Counted from the first letter of the stretch, positions 43,999 to 56,306 are shown. The stretch is 64,000 nucleotides of DNA from Caenorhabditis elegans (GCF_000002985.6 NC_003283.11:7626001-7690000); one strand, 5' to 3'. The notes: generated by a model from the sequence alone, not told the origin. Numbers and translations: made by a program.

Positions 43999-46430
43999 GT
44001 CAATTGAAACATTAGAATTATTGAAGTCATACTTTTGTAATCTCTTTTCTCAAAATAAAATAATCTAAATACGTGCAAACCATCTTGAACCGTTGTACTT
44101 GATGAACAATTGCAGTCACTAGAAAAACTCAAAAATCTTGAAATGACCTATTTTTGACTGTTGCAAAATGTAACCAAAATATTTCAAATATTGCTCTTGT
44201 CTTCCCTTTTGAACATTTTGAGTTGTTTTGTCATCTCCTCATGATTCATTTGAATATTTAAAAATCAATTTTGTAAAGTGGCAGGCCAAAAATGTCTTGA
44301 TATCTCTACTTAGCGCCATATTCCCCCCTGAAAGCTTAAAAATCAAACCGTCAATAGCTGAAACCAAATGTGGTATGTGCTCTTGAATTTGCAAAGAAAG
44401 AAGAAAATACACTAATTATAGGGAATGAATAGCTCTCAAAATCAAAGCCTACATGCCCGAAATTTGCAGAGTTCGCGTTCTAACAACTAGTAAAGGTGTG
44501 GGTGAATGCATGATAAAAATGCTCAAGTTTATACCGGCGGCAAAAAAAAACAAAATTAACTGTTATTAGAAGAGCCATGCTATAAATTATGTCCAAATAT
44601 CTTTGAAATTATTCAAGCTTTGAATAATATTTTATCTATTAGATCCATAATAATTTCAATTATTTTCTAGTCCCTTTAATTTAACCAGTTTGCTTAACAT
44701 TTTCCGGGTTCAAACGTCATGTGACATATTTTCGTAAGATCTGAAACTAAAATGACGGTTCTGTTCTCCTATTCCGAATTATCATTCCGATTGAAAGGTT
44801 TTCTGACGAGTTGACGAAAAAAAAAATCAGAAAGTACGTTTTTTCTCTGTAAAATTTTACGCATGGCCAAATGAAAATGTTTCAGTTTTTGTGTCTTCTG
44901 ATCGTACCGAATGACGTAGAACATGAAACTAGAATAGAGCAAGAGTCATGAATGAAAATACGGTGTTATCGGAGAAATAAATTATAGTTAATCTTCTGAA
45001 TAAGTTTTATAAAAGTTTTCAGTTAGATTTTTGAATACTCTTAACATGTAGCATCTATAGTAATGAATATCTCTCAAATTTAATCTTGGATCATTCATTT
45101 CTTTTTGCTTTCTTTCCCAATGTACATACTGTTTTGAAGTTTTACTTTTTTCAATTTTTGCAAAATGTTCAGCTGTGCATTAACAACAAAATGACTCATT
45201 CGGACAGTGAGCATTTTCTACATTACAAACTTCTTACCTTACTCGTTTTTGATAAATAATTATTTTGAAAATAAATCACAATGTAAGCTATTCCAATTAC
45301 TCAAAATCTTGCAAAAATTCGTATAATTACACTTTCCGCAAAAATAATAATCTTCAGTCAGCTACTCAGCTGAATACTTGATTTTCAGTCTAATAATCTG
45401 ATTGTTCGGTCACGATAGGAGTTTTGCAGAACAGCGAGGTAACACAAATCTGTTTTCATATTAGCATTAGCATTAACATCGAATCCTTTAAAAAATTTAA
45501 ACAGTTGAAAAGAGATTATGAGGTCACCACGCTCTGCAAAAAGAATTAACAAAATAAGAATGATATCGCCTGTAGGGAAATTGATTATAGTCAGTTGGTA
45601 ATTAACCAAAACATTGACTGCAAGCTTTGAAAACTTGCAGAAATGCTTTGTATAATTGTAGCATTTGGTCATGTCGAACTATTGAGCATATCTGTACAAA
45701 TTTCTAGTTAACTCCACTTTCATTTGTTTCACCAATTGTTTCTCTGTTTATTTTTTCTTGAACTGTCTATTGAGCTTTTTATATACGTAATATATAGTTG
45801 CAAAAAATATTCTAAACTCTCTTAACTGTTAATTTCAGATCAATCGACATACTTGGCTATTACACAAGTGCGATTTCAAACAGCGAATACCTTAATAAAT
45901 TATCAGTATAAAATTTTCGAATGAGGCAATTTTAAATAAATAATTATCGACCTTTGCATTTTTTAGAATAAAATTCTTCAGTCTTCAGCAATAAATCCTG
46001 TTTTACAGATTTTCAAGGAAACATTAACCTATATACCCATAAGTACACCGGCTATTCAGTTAGTTTGGTCTCTAAAATAAATAAAAAAATGAGACCACCC
46101 GGCAATTTTTATATCTCAAACATTATTGCTCATGTTGAGTATTAGTAATTTTTTCCTTTTTTTGTTTTTAAATTTTTTAATTTTCTGGCATTCAGGAAGT
46201 CTTCAAAAATTGACAGCGCCAGTGATGTATTTGTTCCAATTTCCAACTCAATTTCTTCAATTCATCTAATATTCTTGCATGATCACTTCTCATTTCTATT
46301 CTCCCATCAGGATATATTGTTTCTTTTTATCTCATCAGAGCTGTTATTTTAGTCCTAAACAAGTCCTGATGGCTCATAAGGGGCGTGTCAGAACTCCTTT
46401 CTAGTCTTGGTTCTAGTCAATGCTCGTTCG

Positions 46431-46521
46431 GCGCTCCTCCCCGTTCTTAATTGTAGGGGCAGGAAATCTGAAGTTTCAGAGTGATGGTGATGAATGGGGC
46501 GGGATTCAATCGGTATATAAA
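46431..46521 (+). promoter_or_regulatory. Conserved promoter module of six-cysteine gene 2
   Basis: An inverted CTCCTCCCC...GGGGCAGG box (46434-46463), then AGTTTCAGAGTGATGGTGAT followed by GAATGGGGCGGGATT (46472-46506), then TATATAAAAG (46514-46523), about 85-92 bases before the ATG. Order and spacing match genes 1 and 3. Confidence 0.65.
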
Positions 46522-46605
46522 AGCAGTTGCACTTGCTTTCAACTAATCCAAACACGCTTGGTAGCATCGAATACTTCGTCGTTAATTTTTCCATCATCTT
46601 CAACG

Positions 46606-47046
46606 ATGTCCATCTTCTCCGCTGTCCTCATCTTCAGCCTCACCGCCATTGCGGCAACTAAAAGCGCCAATGGAATCCAGTGCTGGGTGAGCAATGAAGG
46701 AACTGTAAGCCCCCGAGTGGTTTCAAATCAACTCGGGTGCTTGTCGCTCTTTCAAACCGAAGATCGAGTTGCCTCGTTCGGTGGTGTCCCATCAACTCCA
46801 CGCACCGCCCACCGTCAAGCTGAATTGGCCATGGCTGATGGATCCTGCAAGAAGATTGAAGTAAGTTAATAAAAAATAAATACCAAAACCCTTATCTCAT
46901 TTTCATTTCAGAAGCTCGTGTACCAGGCCGACAAAACAAACGACTACGCTTCAGTCTACCTCTGTTACTGTAACACACACCTCTGCAACACTCCAATGAA
47001 ATTCAAAGAGTTTGAAGACAATGGTTTTGAAACAAGCAAGCACTAA
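46606..47046 (+). CDS. Small secreted six-cysteine (Ly-6/three-finger-like) protein 2
   Basis: Exons 46606-46860 and 46912-47046 give 129 residues. Signal peptide MSIFSAVLIFSLTAIAATKS, then IQCW, LGCLSLFQ, a conserved RVASFGGV block, AELAMADGSCKKIE at the exon junction, and LCYCNTHLCNTPMKFKEF near the end. The six cysteines and the intron position match genes 1 and 3; gene 2 has three extra codons in exon 1 compared with them. The open frame extends far upstream, but the signal peptide and the TATA position fix this ATG. No membrane anchor is visible. AATAAA is at about 47230-47235. Function unknown. Confidence 0.82.
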
Positions 47047-50000
47047 TTCTGAGCAACTACTGCGAAACTGTTCACTCTTCGCATCTACCTACATTCAAAT
47101 CTACACTCAAATCTGTTCAAGACTACACTCCGCCATGAATTACAACTCATCATAATTTCCTTCTCAATGATATCATTTTCCTCCTACTTTATTCACATGA
47201 ATGTTGATTTTTTTTTAAGATACTACTCCAATAAATTACAACCTGATTAATAACCACTCATTATTTTTTTTTAATTTTCGGATTTTCCAGAAATGTGATT
47301 GAATTTAAAGTCGGAAATAGTTTCAGAAGTCAGTCTCTACATACATTCCATTTACAATCATTTTTCTGATAACAGTGAAGTAGCGGCAGTCTAGATTTTG
47401 CAAAAATGTATTCAGACAACCAAAAAGGAAAAATATCTGAATAAAAAAATTTAAACATTTTCAGACAAAGCTTTGTAACTTTATTAAAAAATCTTATAAG
47501 AATTTGTTAGCGTGAGCAGGTTCAAATTTAAACAAAGATTCTTGAGCCAAAACCTGACAGGCACTCTAACATCATCATTTTTCTCTGACTAAATACATTT
47601 TCGAGTCACTGAGTTGGAACATAATTTTAGCTGGAAAAACTACATTTTCAAGATGTTTGATTCTATGTTCCAGATCTTACAATGTTTGAGATATTAGATA
47701 CATTGCCAAAATATATAGATACTTTTACAGTTGACAAAAAGTATTGAAGATCAAAAATTGTTAGAAAAGTGTACAAGGGAAAGTTAATCCTCTGATTTTT
47801 AGAAAAAATCGTATTTTCAAGGAAAAGTGTCTCTGTTATTCGAATTTTCATTAAATCTTCCATTTCAGGTGGAAAATTATCGGCATGAAAATTCACCAGC
47901 TCTAAATTATGCATACGCGATCTTTGTTTTCAAAAAGGTCGTACGGATCATGAAGCAGTTTGAATTAAACCTTTCATTGTATCATTTAGCTCAAAAACAA
48001 ACTATTAAGTTGCCATGTGGTTTCTGCTCTTTCCAAAAAAGCAAACCACAACAATCAGTACTTGTCAATAGGGAAAAATTCCCATAAACATATACCTACA
48101 ATTCCCATGTTGAAAGTTTGCTGAACGCAAGTTCTAGTGATCGTGGGACAATGATTGGTAAATGAGTCAACACTTTGCAAAATTAGGTTATTGGATCAAA
48201 AGTATAAATTTTAAACTTGGGCCTGAATCCTGAACCTAAAACTTAACTAATTTAACTGATGAACTTATATTTAGGATGCATCATCATTATTTGATGGGAG
48301 TTCAATAATTTTCATCTCAACAGTTTTCACTGGTAAATCTTACTCTAGAAAGATCTGTGATGCTTCTTTTTCTTTGTGATGGATTTCCAAAAGATTAGAA
48401 AATCCTTCTTATCAGTACAGCTCAAAATGTAAATATGCACCTGAAACTGAATTAAATGCACTGGATCTGTGATGCATGTTCATAATATGATGAGTGCTCA
48501 AAAGTTTCCCTCTTACAAAAATCTGGTCGTATAAATCCGGTACAGCTTAGATTTATGATATTCGTTTATATTTATGGGCTACCAAATGGTTTCAGTATCC
48601 TCTTAGCCAGTAAAGCTTAAAAATAATAATGCACCTGAAACTGAAATATATACACCTGAACTCAGATTTCTGATGGAAATATGTGTATCAATCAGAACTA
48701 AGATTTAATGGATCTGTGATGCTTGTTTACATTTGGGGAATATAATATAGTTGACGCACAAGATTTAAACAAGTAAGTTTAAAAAAACTAATAGAATTTT
48801 AAACCAACCAGCTACAGTATTTTTCAGGTTTTCTATTAATTCCCTTTCGCTTTCAAATTTTATTCTTTCTTGGATGTTTCTTTCTATTAATCCATTTTCA
48901 ATCCGAAATTTGAATCTGGAATTGAATAACAATGCGAATATTCTGATAATGACAATTGAGACAATGGAATAGAAATTATTAAAATCGTATTGCTTTTGTG
49001 ATTTCCAGTACCATTTTGAAGTTTTTTTCAGAATCGATGTGTGAAGTTGAATGTTGTTTACCAACTGTACTTCTTCCGCTATAATTACTGAAAATGTCAA
49101 AATCTGAGCCAATTATAGCATTCCGAAGCTTTTCTGTTAGTCATCGGCCATCAATCTCAAACATCTATTGAGAACTTTGTATGTCCTTGGCAATTAGCCA
49201 AAATATTGCTTGTAAATTTCAAAAATGCTATTTTCAACTCGAAATTGATGGCTTGAAAAATGTTCCAAACTCTTCGATCATAGTTCTGCCTCACAAGTTC
49301 AATTTTTAATCTTACAAATGTGTGTATTATAAATAATTACTTAGAAAATGATTCATACTAAACCATAGAATGGAAGAATCACGGAGAGTCCTGCAAAATT
49401 ATATTAGGTCACGTTTTCTGCAAAATGTTTCAAGGTTTAATTCTTGATTTTCAGTATAATAATCTGGTAGATCGGTCACGATGGCAGATTTGCAGAACAA
49501 TGTGAAACATGTCACAAATCTGTTTATCAAGATAAGAGTAACATTAAACACCGATTTTGGAATCCTTACAAATTTTGAAACATTCAAAGAAAATAGCGAT
49601 TAAGAAACAGAGTTTGTGAGGTCATCAAATTTTTTTGTAGAAAATTTTGATTGAACACTGAAAGATAATGATATGATAAGCTTATAGTTATAAGAATTAT
49701 TCCAAAACTTAGATATTCAGAAAAGAAGAGCTCGCGGGTAATTTAAATAATGTATGTTTTCAGCCAACAACTTCAGAGAAAATTGCAAAATCCTAAGAAA
49801 CTTGCTCTCTAACAACTGTGAGTCTCTAACTGTAAGTTTTAGATTATTAATCTTTTAATTCTTGAATAGGCTATTAAGTCTTCATTCCTCGTTCCATTTT
49901 ATCCGGAATACAAAAAAATCAGTGTCCAGTAATTGAAATTCGTCTGGTTCTGTCCGGATTTCCAGCCTTGTTTTCCAACTTCACATTGAAAAATGCTTGA

Positions 50001-50200
50001 AAAATTGCTTATCCTTTATTTCGTACCAAATATTTTCCAAAAGCATACAATGCCTCCCAGAGTGTTGCAGATTCAAAACCAGGGCGTGGTTCAATTCCAC
50101 AAAGATATGTTGGAAGCTACCCTTTCAGAACTCCTCCCACTTCGTGAGAGCTAGAGGCGTGGCTCAAACTCTTAAACTCGTCGAAATGTTGTTTCAGGAC
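47047..50200. other. Spacer of the six-cysteine array, unit 2
   Basis: Mosaic of duplicated blocks: 48120-48170 (partners 39575 and 44467), 48348-48470 (partner 40018-40130), 48888-48965 and 49448-49570. Block order differs from unit 1, so rearrangement followed duplication. The minus-strand frame 48765-49112 is listed separately. Confidence 0.5.
48765..49112 (-). pseudogene. Open frame of the unknown duplicated family (115 codons)
   Basis: The longest surviving member of a family whose other copies (38.9, 43.9 and 52.1 kb) are shorter or interrupted. It has a hydrophobic segment (FYSIVSIVIIRIFALLFN), a charged glutamate/arginine-rich stretch (NIQERIKFESERELIENLKN, possibly helical) and a second hydrophobic end (WFKILLVFLNLLV). 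No signal peptide, splice partner or known domain is evident. It may be one exon of a real gene or a decaying copy; I favour the latter. Confidence 0.3.
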
Positions 50201-50281
50201 TCCACCCACAAGTGAAAAGGGTGGAGCTGAAATTTCAGAATACCGGTGGTAAATGGGGCGGGATTTGAGGAGCATATAAAA
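50201..50281 (+). promoter_or_regulatory. Conserved promoter module of six-cysteine gene 3
   Basis: A perfect inverted box CTCCACCC (50201-50208) / GGGTGGAG (50220-50227), then ATTTCAGAATACCGGTGGTA followed by AATGGGGCGGGATTT (50232-50266), then CATATAAAAGG (50273-50283), about 60-70 bases before the ATG. A second CTCCTCCCAC...GAGGCGTGG copy lies about 70 bases upstream. Confidence 0.68.
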
Positions 50282-50343
50282 GGCGGTAAGACTTAGTTAA
50301 TTTACACATTGTTTTGGAATTCCCCCGTCGTGCAACCCAAAAA

Positions 50344-50785
50344 ATGTTCTCCACAAAAACCGCTATTGTCTTGCTTGCCGCAATCATCGCTTCCTCTGAC
50401 GCCATCGAGTGCTATCAGCAGAACGTCGGAACCCCAAAAGCCAGGATCATTGATAACATGATTTCCTGTTTTTCAATGTACTACTCCAGCGAGCGGATTG
50501 CGTCGTTTGGTGGAATCAGCAACAACTTCAAGAATGCACCCAGAAAACAAGAGCTCGCCCTTGCAGATGGAACATGTCATCGAGTTGAAGTAAGTTTCAA
50601 GTAACAATAAGAGCATAATAATAATCTTAATTTGCACTGTTTTTCAGAAGACCGCATTGGACAATACCCGCTCAGTGCATTATGCCGATACGGTGATCTG
50701 TTATTGTAACAAACCCTTGTGCAATATGCCAAATTCCATCGAAGACTTCGAAAACTCTGGATACAAGCTCACCGACCAAGACTGA
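50344..50785 (+). CDS. Small secreted six-cysteine (Ly-6/three-finger-like) protein 3
   Basis: Exons 50344-50589 and 50648-50785 give 127 residues. Signal peptide MFSTKTAIVLLAAIIASSDA, then IECYQQNVG, ISCFSMYYSSERIASFGGI, QELALADGTCHRVE at the exon junction, and ICYCNKPLCNMPNSIEDF near the end. Cysteine number, spacing and intron phase match genes 1 and 2; RIASFGG and the E/D-F...G (EDFENSGY) tail are shared most with gene 2. No GPI signal or membrane helix follows. AATAAA is at 50943-50948. The conserved spacing suggests a secreted disulfide-rich protein; function unknown. Confidence 0.82.
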
Positions 50786-53399
50786 AAACTTCGAATTACC
50801 ACCTTCTCCAAAAACCTCCGAAAAATCTACTTCATGAAATGTCCTCTTGCAATGATGTCTGACCTCTCCTCTTTTTCTCAATCTACCTGTCGTTTTTCCA
50901 TTCTTTTCCACGTTTCCTCTTTACGAATTTTTCTTTGAAAGACCAATAAAGTTGTATGTTGATCAGCTCTTTTTTAATTTGATTCTTCAGGAACTCTGTT
51001 TTAGACATTCACTTTCATTCGCATGCATCGCCATGAAAAATGAGGCGTGGCTTTTACATCAGACTGGGCGGGACTGAGCAACGCAGTATGCACACCAATT
51101 GGCTTCCTTTCGGCTTTTCCTCCAAAATTTTTTTTGGCAATGTTTCAGTTGTCATCTTTCGAGCATTTTCTAGCAATTTGAAAACTTCCAGATTTTTGAA
51201 GATTTTGTATCGACAATTTTTATTAATTTCAAAATTCGTTTCAATTTTCTAGTTTTTCATAGTTTCAAATTTGAAAAAATTAAGGTAATTAAATGCAAAC
51301 AAATGTAATAAAACCATTTTTGAAAAGTTTTTTTTCTCTTAAATAAGAGTTGCCAAAACCCCTTGATTAACTTTCCCATTTGTATTGTTTATTTTCTGAA
51401 ACATTATATTTTTCATGACATTTCAACGATCTTCAAACTTCGAGTCACATTTTCAACATGTTTCTGAGCAGTGAAATGTGACTTTAATTGTATGTCAAAA
51501 ATCTCTGTAATAAGACGTTTTTGAAGAACTATGTTCCCGGAAGTAGTTTATTTGGGATCCGAAGATAACACGAGAAGTCCTGTTTTTGAAATCAATGTTT
51601 AAAAAAGAAACATCTTAACATAACTCAAATCTTCACAGTGACGTTCTCAATCATCAAGTTTATGCCTTGTTTGAAAGGAGTCATGACATAGATTCTGAAA
51701 TTTTCGTATTCCTATTCTAACTGATCTGATTTCCGTTTCACTGGGTCTGTTTCACTTTTATCAGAAAATAGAACATTCTTCTGGGTTTCTGACTCCACGT
51801 AATCCTTGACATCACAAAAAAGATGTTACGGCTTTCGGAGAACAGGCCAAACTATACAAATTAGAGACATCGGAAGAAATCATGATCATTGAAAGATGTT
51901 TTACTTTGGGAGAATTGATGTCAAAACAGAAAAATGAACGATTAAATTATGTTTGAGGATGAAATATAGAAAAAAAAAGTACTTTAGAATTCATTTACGT
52001 AGCTGTTGAAATTTTTCTGAGATGTTTGTCCTATTAATCCACTTATCTAATAATCCATTTGTCATCGGTTCCTGCAACAATAGCTCGGCACCTAACAAAT
52101 AATGTCAGACCTGAATAACAATGCGATTATCCTGATAATGTCAAATGATACTATGCACATCTAATTGGAATTATTGAAGACATACATATAGATTTTTATT
52201 TCGGCTGTTAGTACGGGTAATATTGTTCGTGAGAAAAATTCGAAACATTTGCCATAATGATCGGAAAATTTTAAAAAAATGTATGATAACAGCTACTGTT
52301 GAGGAATTACTAGAATTTTGATGCACAAATTCAAAGAGTTGATGATATTTGCAGATTGATCTATAAACAATTGTATATTACTACTTTAGAATTTATTTTT
52401 GTAAGCACATGAAACCGCGTTCCACAGTGACATTTTATATAATTCAAGTTAGTGTATTTTTTATCTTTTTGTTGATTGGATATGAAAAACCTCAAACATA
52501 CGTATTTCGAAATTGATCTATGAATTTGAAAGTTATTCACCTAGTGTAACTCCTTTGCAATAATTACTCAAAATGTCAAGATCAGAAACAACTAAAAATA
52601 AACATTTGCAGGCAGTTCTAAATTCAAACATCTCCAAAGAATTTGAAATCCCTTGACAATGATCAATTGATGTTAAAAGAAATCGCCTTGTAAATTCAAA
52701 ATTAGAAAAAAAAGCAGGCATGTTTAGTCCAACTCTAACTTCATCAGTCTTCTTTTGGACGAACTACTAAAGTGGCGGTTCAGTTTTTTTTCGGAGAATG
52801 CGTTATTTGGTTGCAATAATATCAACATCAACAATAATGTTCCCGATCTCATAAGAATACGGTAACGGACTAGAAAACTATACACTCGAAACTATGTTGC
52901 GTCAAGCATAATTCGATGAGGAAACTTCCATATGCCTTGATTCAAATCTAATGTGATATTCCAGCTGAATAGCTTCAAAAACTTGAAACTCAAAAATTAG
53001 TTATGTAAGGTTTAAGATCAAAATGTTGGTTTTATTCACATAATTCTGGTTGGAAGATTTTTGATCGTTCTTTAAAAAAATAGCTTTTATATTTTTACGC
53101 ATGATCAGGCAAAAATGTACCAATTTGGCGTTTTCTGATAGTGTAAAATAGAATAGAGAGTAGTTTTACAAAAAAACAAGGCATGCTATTATAGAGAACA
53201 TTCGAATTAAACAATATTGAAATCAATTCACAGTAGGGATGTGCAACCAGACGTTCGAAAAACCAGACGCACGAATTCGTCCGATTGCATAGCCCTAATT
53301 CACAGAAAATGGTAACTTTTAAAGCTTCATTTTTCATTTAAAGATCTCAGTTTGAACAAACAAATATCACAAAGCAAAAATTAAAAACAGTCTGAAACT
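50786..53399. other. Downstream part of the six-cysteine array
   Basis: Contains the G-rich box 51041-51120, a GTCACAT...ATGTGAC block (51440-51500) with inverted ends, 51675-51800 and 52040-52150, each with partners listed at 37900-40140. Beyond about 52.2 kb no further repeat unit or gene was seen. Confidence 0.5.
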
Positions 53400-55433
53400 T
53401 TAGCTTGAGTATCTTGGCTTGACCTGACATGTGTAATCTTGAGCTTTTGCGATGAAAGCAAAAGTTCTCTCCAGTGATGGAACTCCATTGGATCCACAGT
53501 TAAACTCGTATCGATTGAAAGAATTTGCAGTGAACAGGAACAATTCCATTCGAGCAAGTCCTTCTCCAAGACATACCCGTTTCCCAATTGAGAATGGGAC
53601 AAGTTCTTCGATTTTTTTCAGATTTCCACTCTCATCCAGATATCTTTCAGGCACAAATCTTTCGGGTTCTTCGAATATTTCTGGGTCTGACATAACACTG
53701 CTGATTTGGTGAATGACTGTTGTTCCCTTTGGAATTGTACACCCAAGGAGTTGAACATCACGAGTAACAGCATGTGGGAGATTCATTGGGACTAGATTGG
53801 CACATCGTTGAGCTTCCTGAAAATAACCATTAAAATTAAAGTCGTCACGAAAATTAGCTAAATGTAGACGCTAGATTTCTAGATAATCATTTTGAGTCTA
53901 CAACTACTTACATTAATAAATGCATTTGTGTATGGTAAGTTCAATTTATCCTTCATTGTAACCACTCGGTCTCCAATTACTTCTGTCAATTCCTTCTGCA
54001 TTTTCCTCTGAGCATCCATATTATTAAGTGCAAAAGCAGTGAGGAATCCCATTGTATTTGTAGTTGTGTGCATCCCGGCAACCCACATATCGAAACACAT
54101 ATTCTTCAACTGCTCATTCGAAAATGACGCAAAATCTCCTTCGGCTTCTCGTTTCTTTTGCTCTTTCATAAAAGTTTCTACGTAATCCTTGCTATCAGAA
54201 GTTTCAAAATCAATTTCCTGTCGGTGTTCTTCGATTTGTTCATCGAAGAATTGGTAGATTCCATCACGCACTCGGCTGACACTGCAAACATTTTTTATTT
54301 GATGATCAATTCTAATTGAACTTATAGAATACTTACTCAGGAGTGAGAAGCTCGACCATCCATTGAGGCAAAAAATCGACTGTATACGCGAAGTAGACAC
54401 GAAGACTACCTTGAACTTCAAAGAAAAGGTCCAGTAGTTTCTTAAGCTCATTGAATTTTGAGGAATCTTTGAATCGGTTTCCAAAGAGGAACTGGTTGAT
54501 TATGTTGCCAATTGCCAAGTCGAAATGTTCCTGAAAAATTGGTTAAAGAGATAACATTGTGACAGTTTAAACTTATTGAAAAATTTCACGGAGGCATCAA
54601 TATAGTTCACTATTTTTAATTTAAACTTTAGGTAAAGCAAATAAAAACGCAATTTTCCGCTATTGCTTTCGGAGGCAACTTACTGCCAGCAACCTGGCAA
54701 CTTATTTAGTGCCACTACAATAAGTTACCAAATTGTTGGCAGGAAGTTGTCATAGTGTTGTCAGTATAATTTTTTCAAAAACGTACAAACAGAGGCGAAA
54801 CGCTCTGCCTACACACGAAACCTTACTCACCTGAATATTAACTTCCTTTCCTTCCACCTTCTTCAGCTCTTCATCAATTTTGTCAACTTCTAACTGAATC
54901 GATGCTTCCATAGCTTCCTTCCCCATACCGAAATCCCTCAAAGTATGCAACGCAAATTTTCGGTGCTCTTTCCACGTGTTCCCATTAGTGTCAATAACTC
55001 CATAGTCTCCTCCACGAAGCGATGTATTCAACTTTGAGTAAATCATTTTGTCTAAGTAGCTGTGTCCATCATTAACAAAAGTGTCCTTGAGCTCTTTGTA
55101 TCCAGTTATTATGACAGCTGGGTCAGTTCCCATCCAAACTGTGTATATCTTGCCAAATTTCTTGGTCCATGCGTCGTATGCCGCGGTTGGTGGAGGATAG
55201 GAGAAAAGTTCAATCATATTTCCGATAATGGGAAGTGGAATGGGACCTGTAAATTTTGAACTTTCCTGAATTTCATTGGCGATTAAAATTTATTTCCAAT
55301 TTTCCAAAAAAACATAAATTCCGAAATTTTCGAAGTTTGAGTTTGACTAACCTGGTGGCAATCCTCGTCGCTTCCAATAAAATTCATTGAACAAGTATAA
55401 CACAAATGCGGTCAAAAGTAGAAAGAAAATCAT
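53400..55433 (-). CDS. Cytochrome P450, CYP2-clan nematode type (CYP33-like)
   Basis: Minus-strand exons 55433-55352, 55246-54831, 54530-54337, 54281-53912 and 53816-53400 total 492 residues. An N-terminal membrane anchor (MIFFLLLTAFVLYLFNEFY) is followed by the proline hinge KRRGLPPGPIPLPIIGN. The I-helix has AGMHTTTN, the K-helix ExxR is EAQR, the PERF motif region is PERFVPERYL, and the heme loop is FSIGKRVCLGEGLA with the ligand cysteine. It is expected to be an endoplasmic-reticulum mono-oxygenase for xenobiotics or fatty acids. The SYPPP and YLDKMIY segments recall CYP33 enzymes, but the subfamily needs a search. A TATA-like TATAAAA lies less than 40 bases upstream of the start codon, so the 5' leader is very short. 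All key residues are present. Confidence 0.9.
54674..54751. ncRNA. Hairpin within P450 intron 2 (miRNA-like or MITE relic)
   Basis: GGCAACTTACTGCCAGCAAC followed by CTGGCAACTTAT (54674-54705) is complementary, with about six differences in 32, to ATAAGTTACCAAATTGTTGG followed by CAGGAAGTTGTC (54720-54751). The loop is 14 bases. The whole lies in a 300-base intron. Size and imperfect pairing fit a pre-miRNA. A tiny foldback transposon is the main alternative. Confidence 0.35.
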
Positions 55434-56306
55434 TTTAAACAAGAAAATCCGAACGAAAAATTTTATACTCGTCTGTTTTCAACATCGTTCCTTCTATTAA
55501 GTACTCAACCGAGACTACAACATTTCCGTACAGTCGGTGAGAAATCAATATTTTGCTGGGAAACAGCAAGTGGGCAAATGCGTACTTTGTAGGTAGGACG
55601 GCAGTGTCGGTTAATGTTTTAACAACATAGCGAGACAGAGCGAGAGATAGACAACTAGACAGTTTTTGTTCGAAAAATCACTTTTTACAACGGAAATAAT
55701 ATTTATGATTTTATAACTGACGTCTAGTGTCAGTTGTATTTTCCCATCTTTTTTTTTGTTTTAAGCCCACCAGTTTTCTTCTTCTTCAATAATCACTGCG
55801 GTTTGTAAAAAATGTAACCGAAAAATAATATTGCTTATTCGGAAAATCACAAAATTTTTGAATAGCTTATTCTATAGTTACAGTTAAATTCCAGAAAATT
55901 CAAAACAATTATGCTTCAACAATACTATGTTGTCTTGTCGCAGAAGTCGTTGGCACATTCCATGTAGTTTTGAGGTTATCGAAATAAGTCTCCACGGTCA
56001 CATTCACATTCATTTCGGAGCCAAATGTATCGCAAAGTGGTGCAACTTGAACAGTGGCAGAGTTGAAGCCAATCTGAAACTTTATTCAGAATATTTTTTC
56101 TTTTGGAAAATGTTCCCTTTTAAATTTTTTTAGCAACAAGCATGTTGAATTTTGGTTCAATGCGTTTATGGAAATTGAAAGATTTCGAGAACTTTCTAGA
56201 GGAACTCGATTCTACAAAAATATTAATTTTCGGCAACCAAATTATTTTTGTTGGAAAAATGCCTTAAAATTTAACATGACACGTTTCAATTCAAAAACCA
56301 AACATG
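55434..56306. other. Intergenic upstream of the P450
   Basis: Contains the P450 promoter region and a short purine-rich run with GAGACAGAGCGAGAGA near 55628-55648. No gene is supported; the plus-strand frame at 55927-56133 has no family features. Confidence 0.45.

Larger units (their letters stand above)
42731..46430. other. Spacer of the six-cysteine array, unit 1
   Basis: Holds duplicated blocks shared with other units: the GTGGCTTTT...GGGCGG...CACCAATTGG box at 43056-43136 (partner 51041-51120), the block at 43893-43998, the block at 44466-44520, and the block at 45388-45490 (partner 49448-49570) whose minus frame encodes YRDRTIRLLD. No intact second gene was found. Confidence 0.5.
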
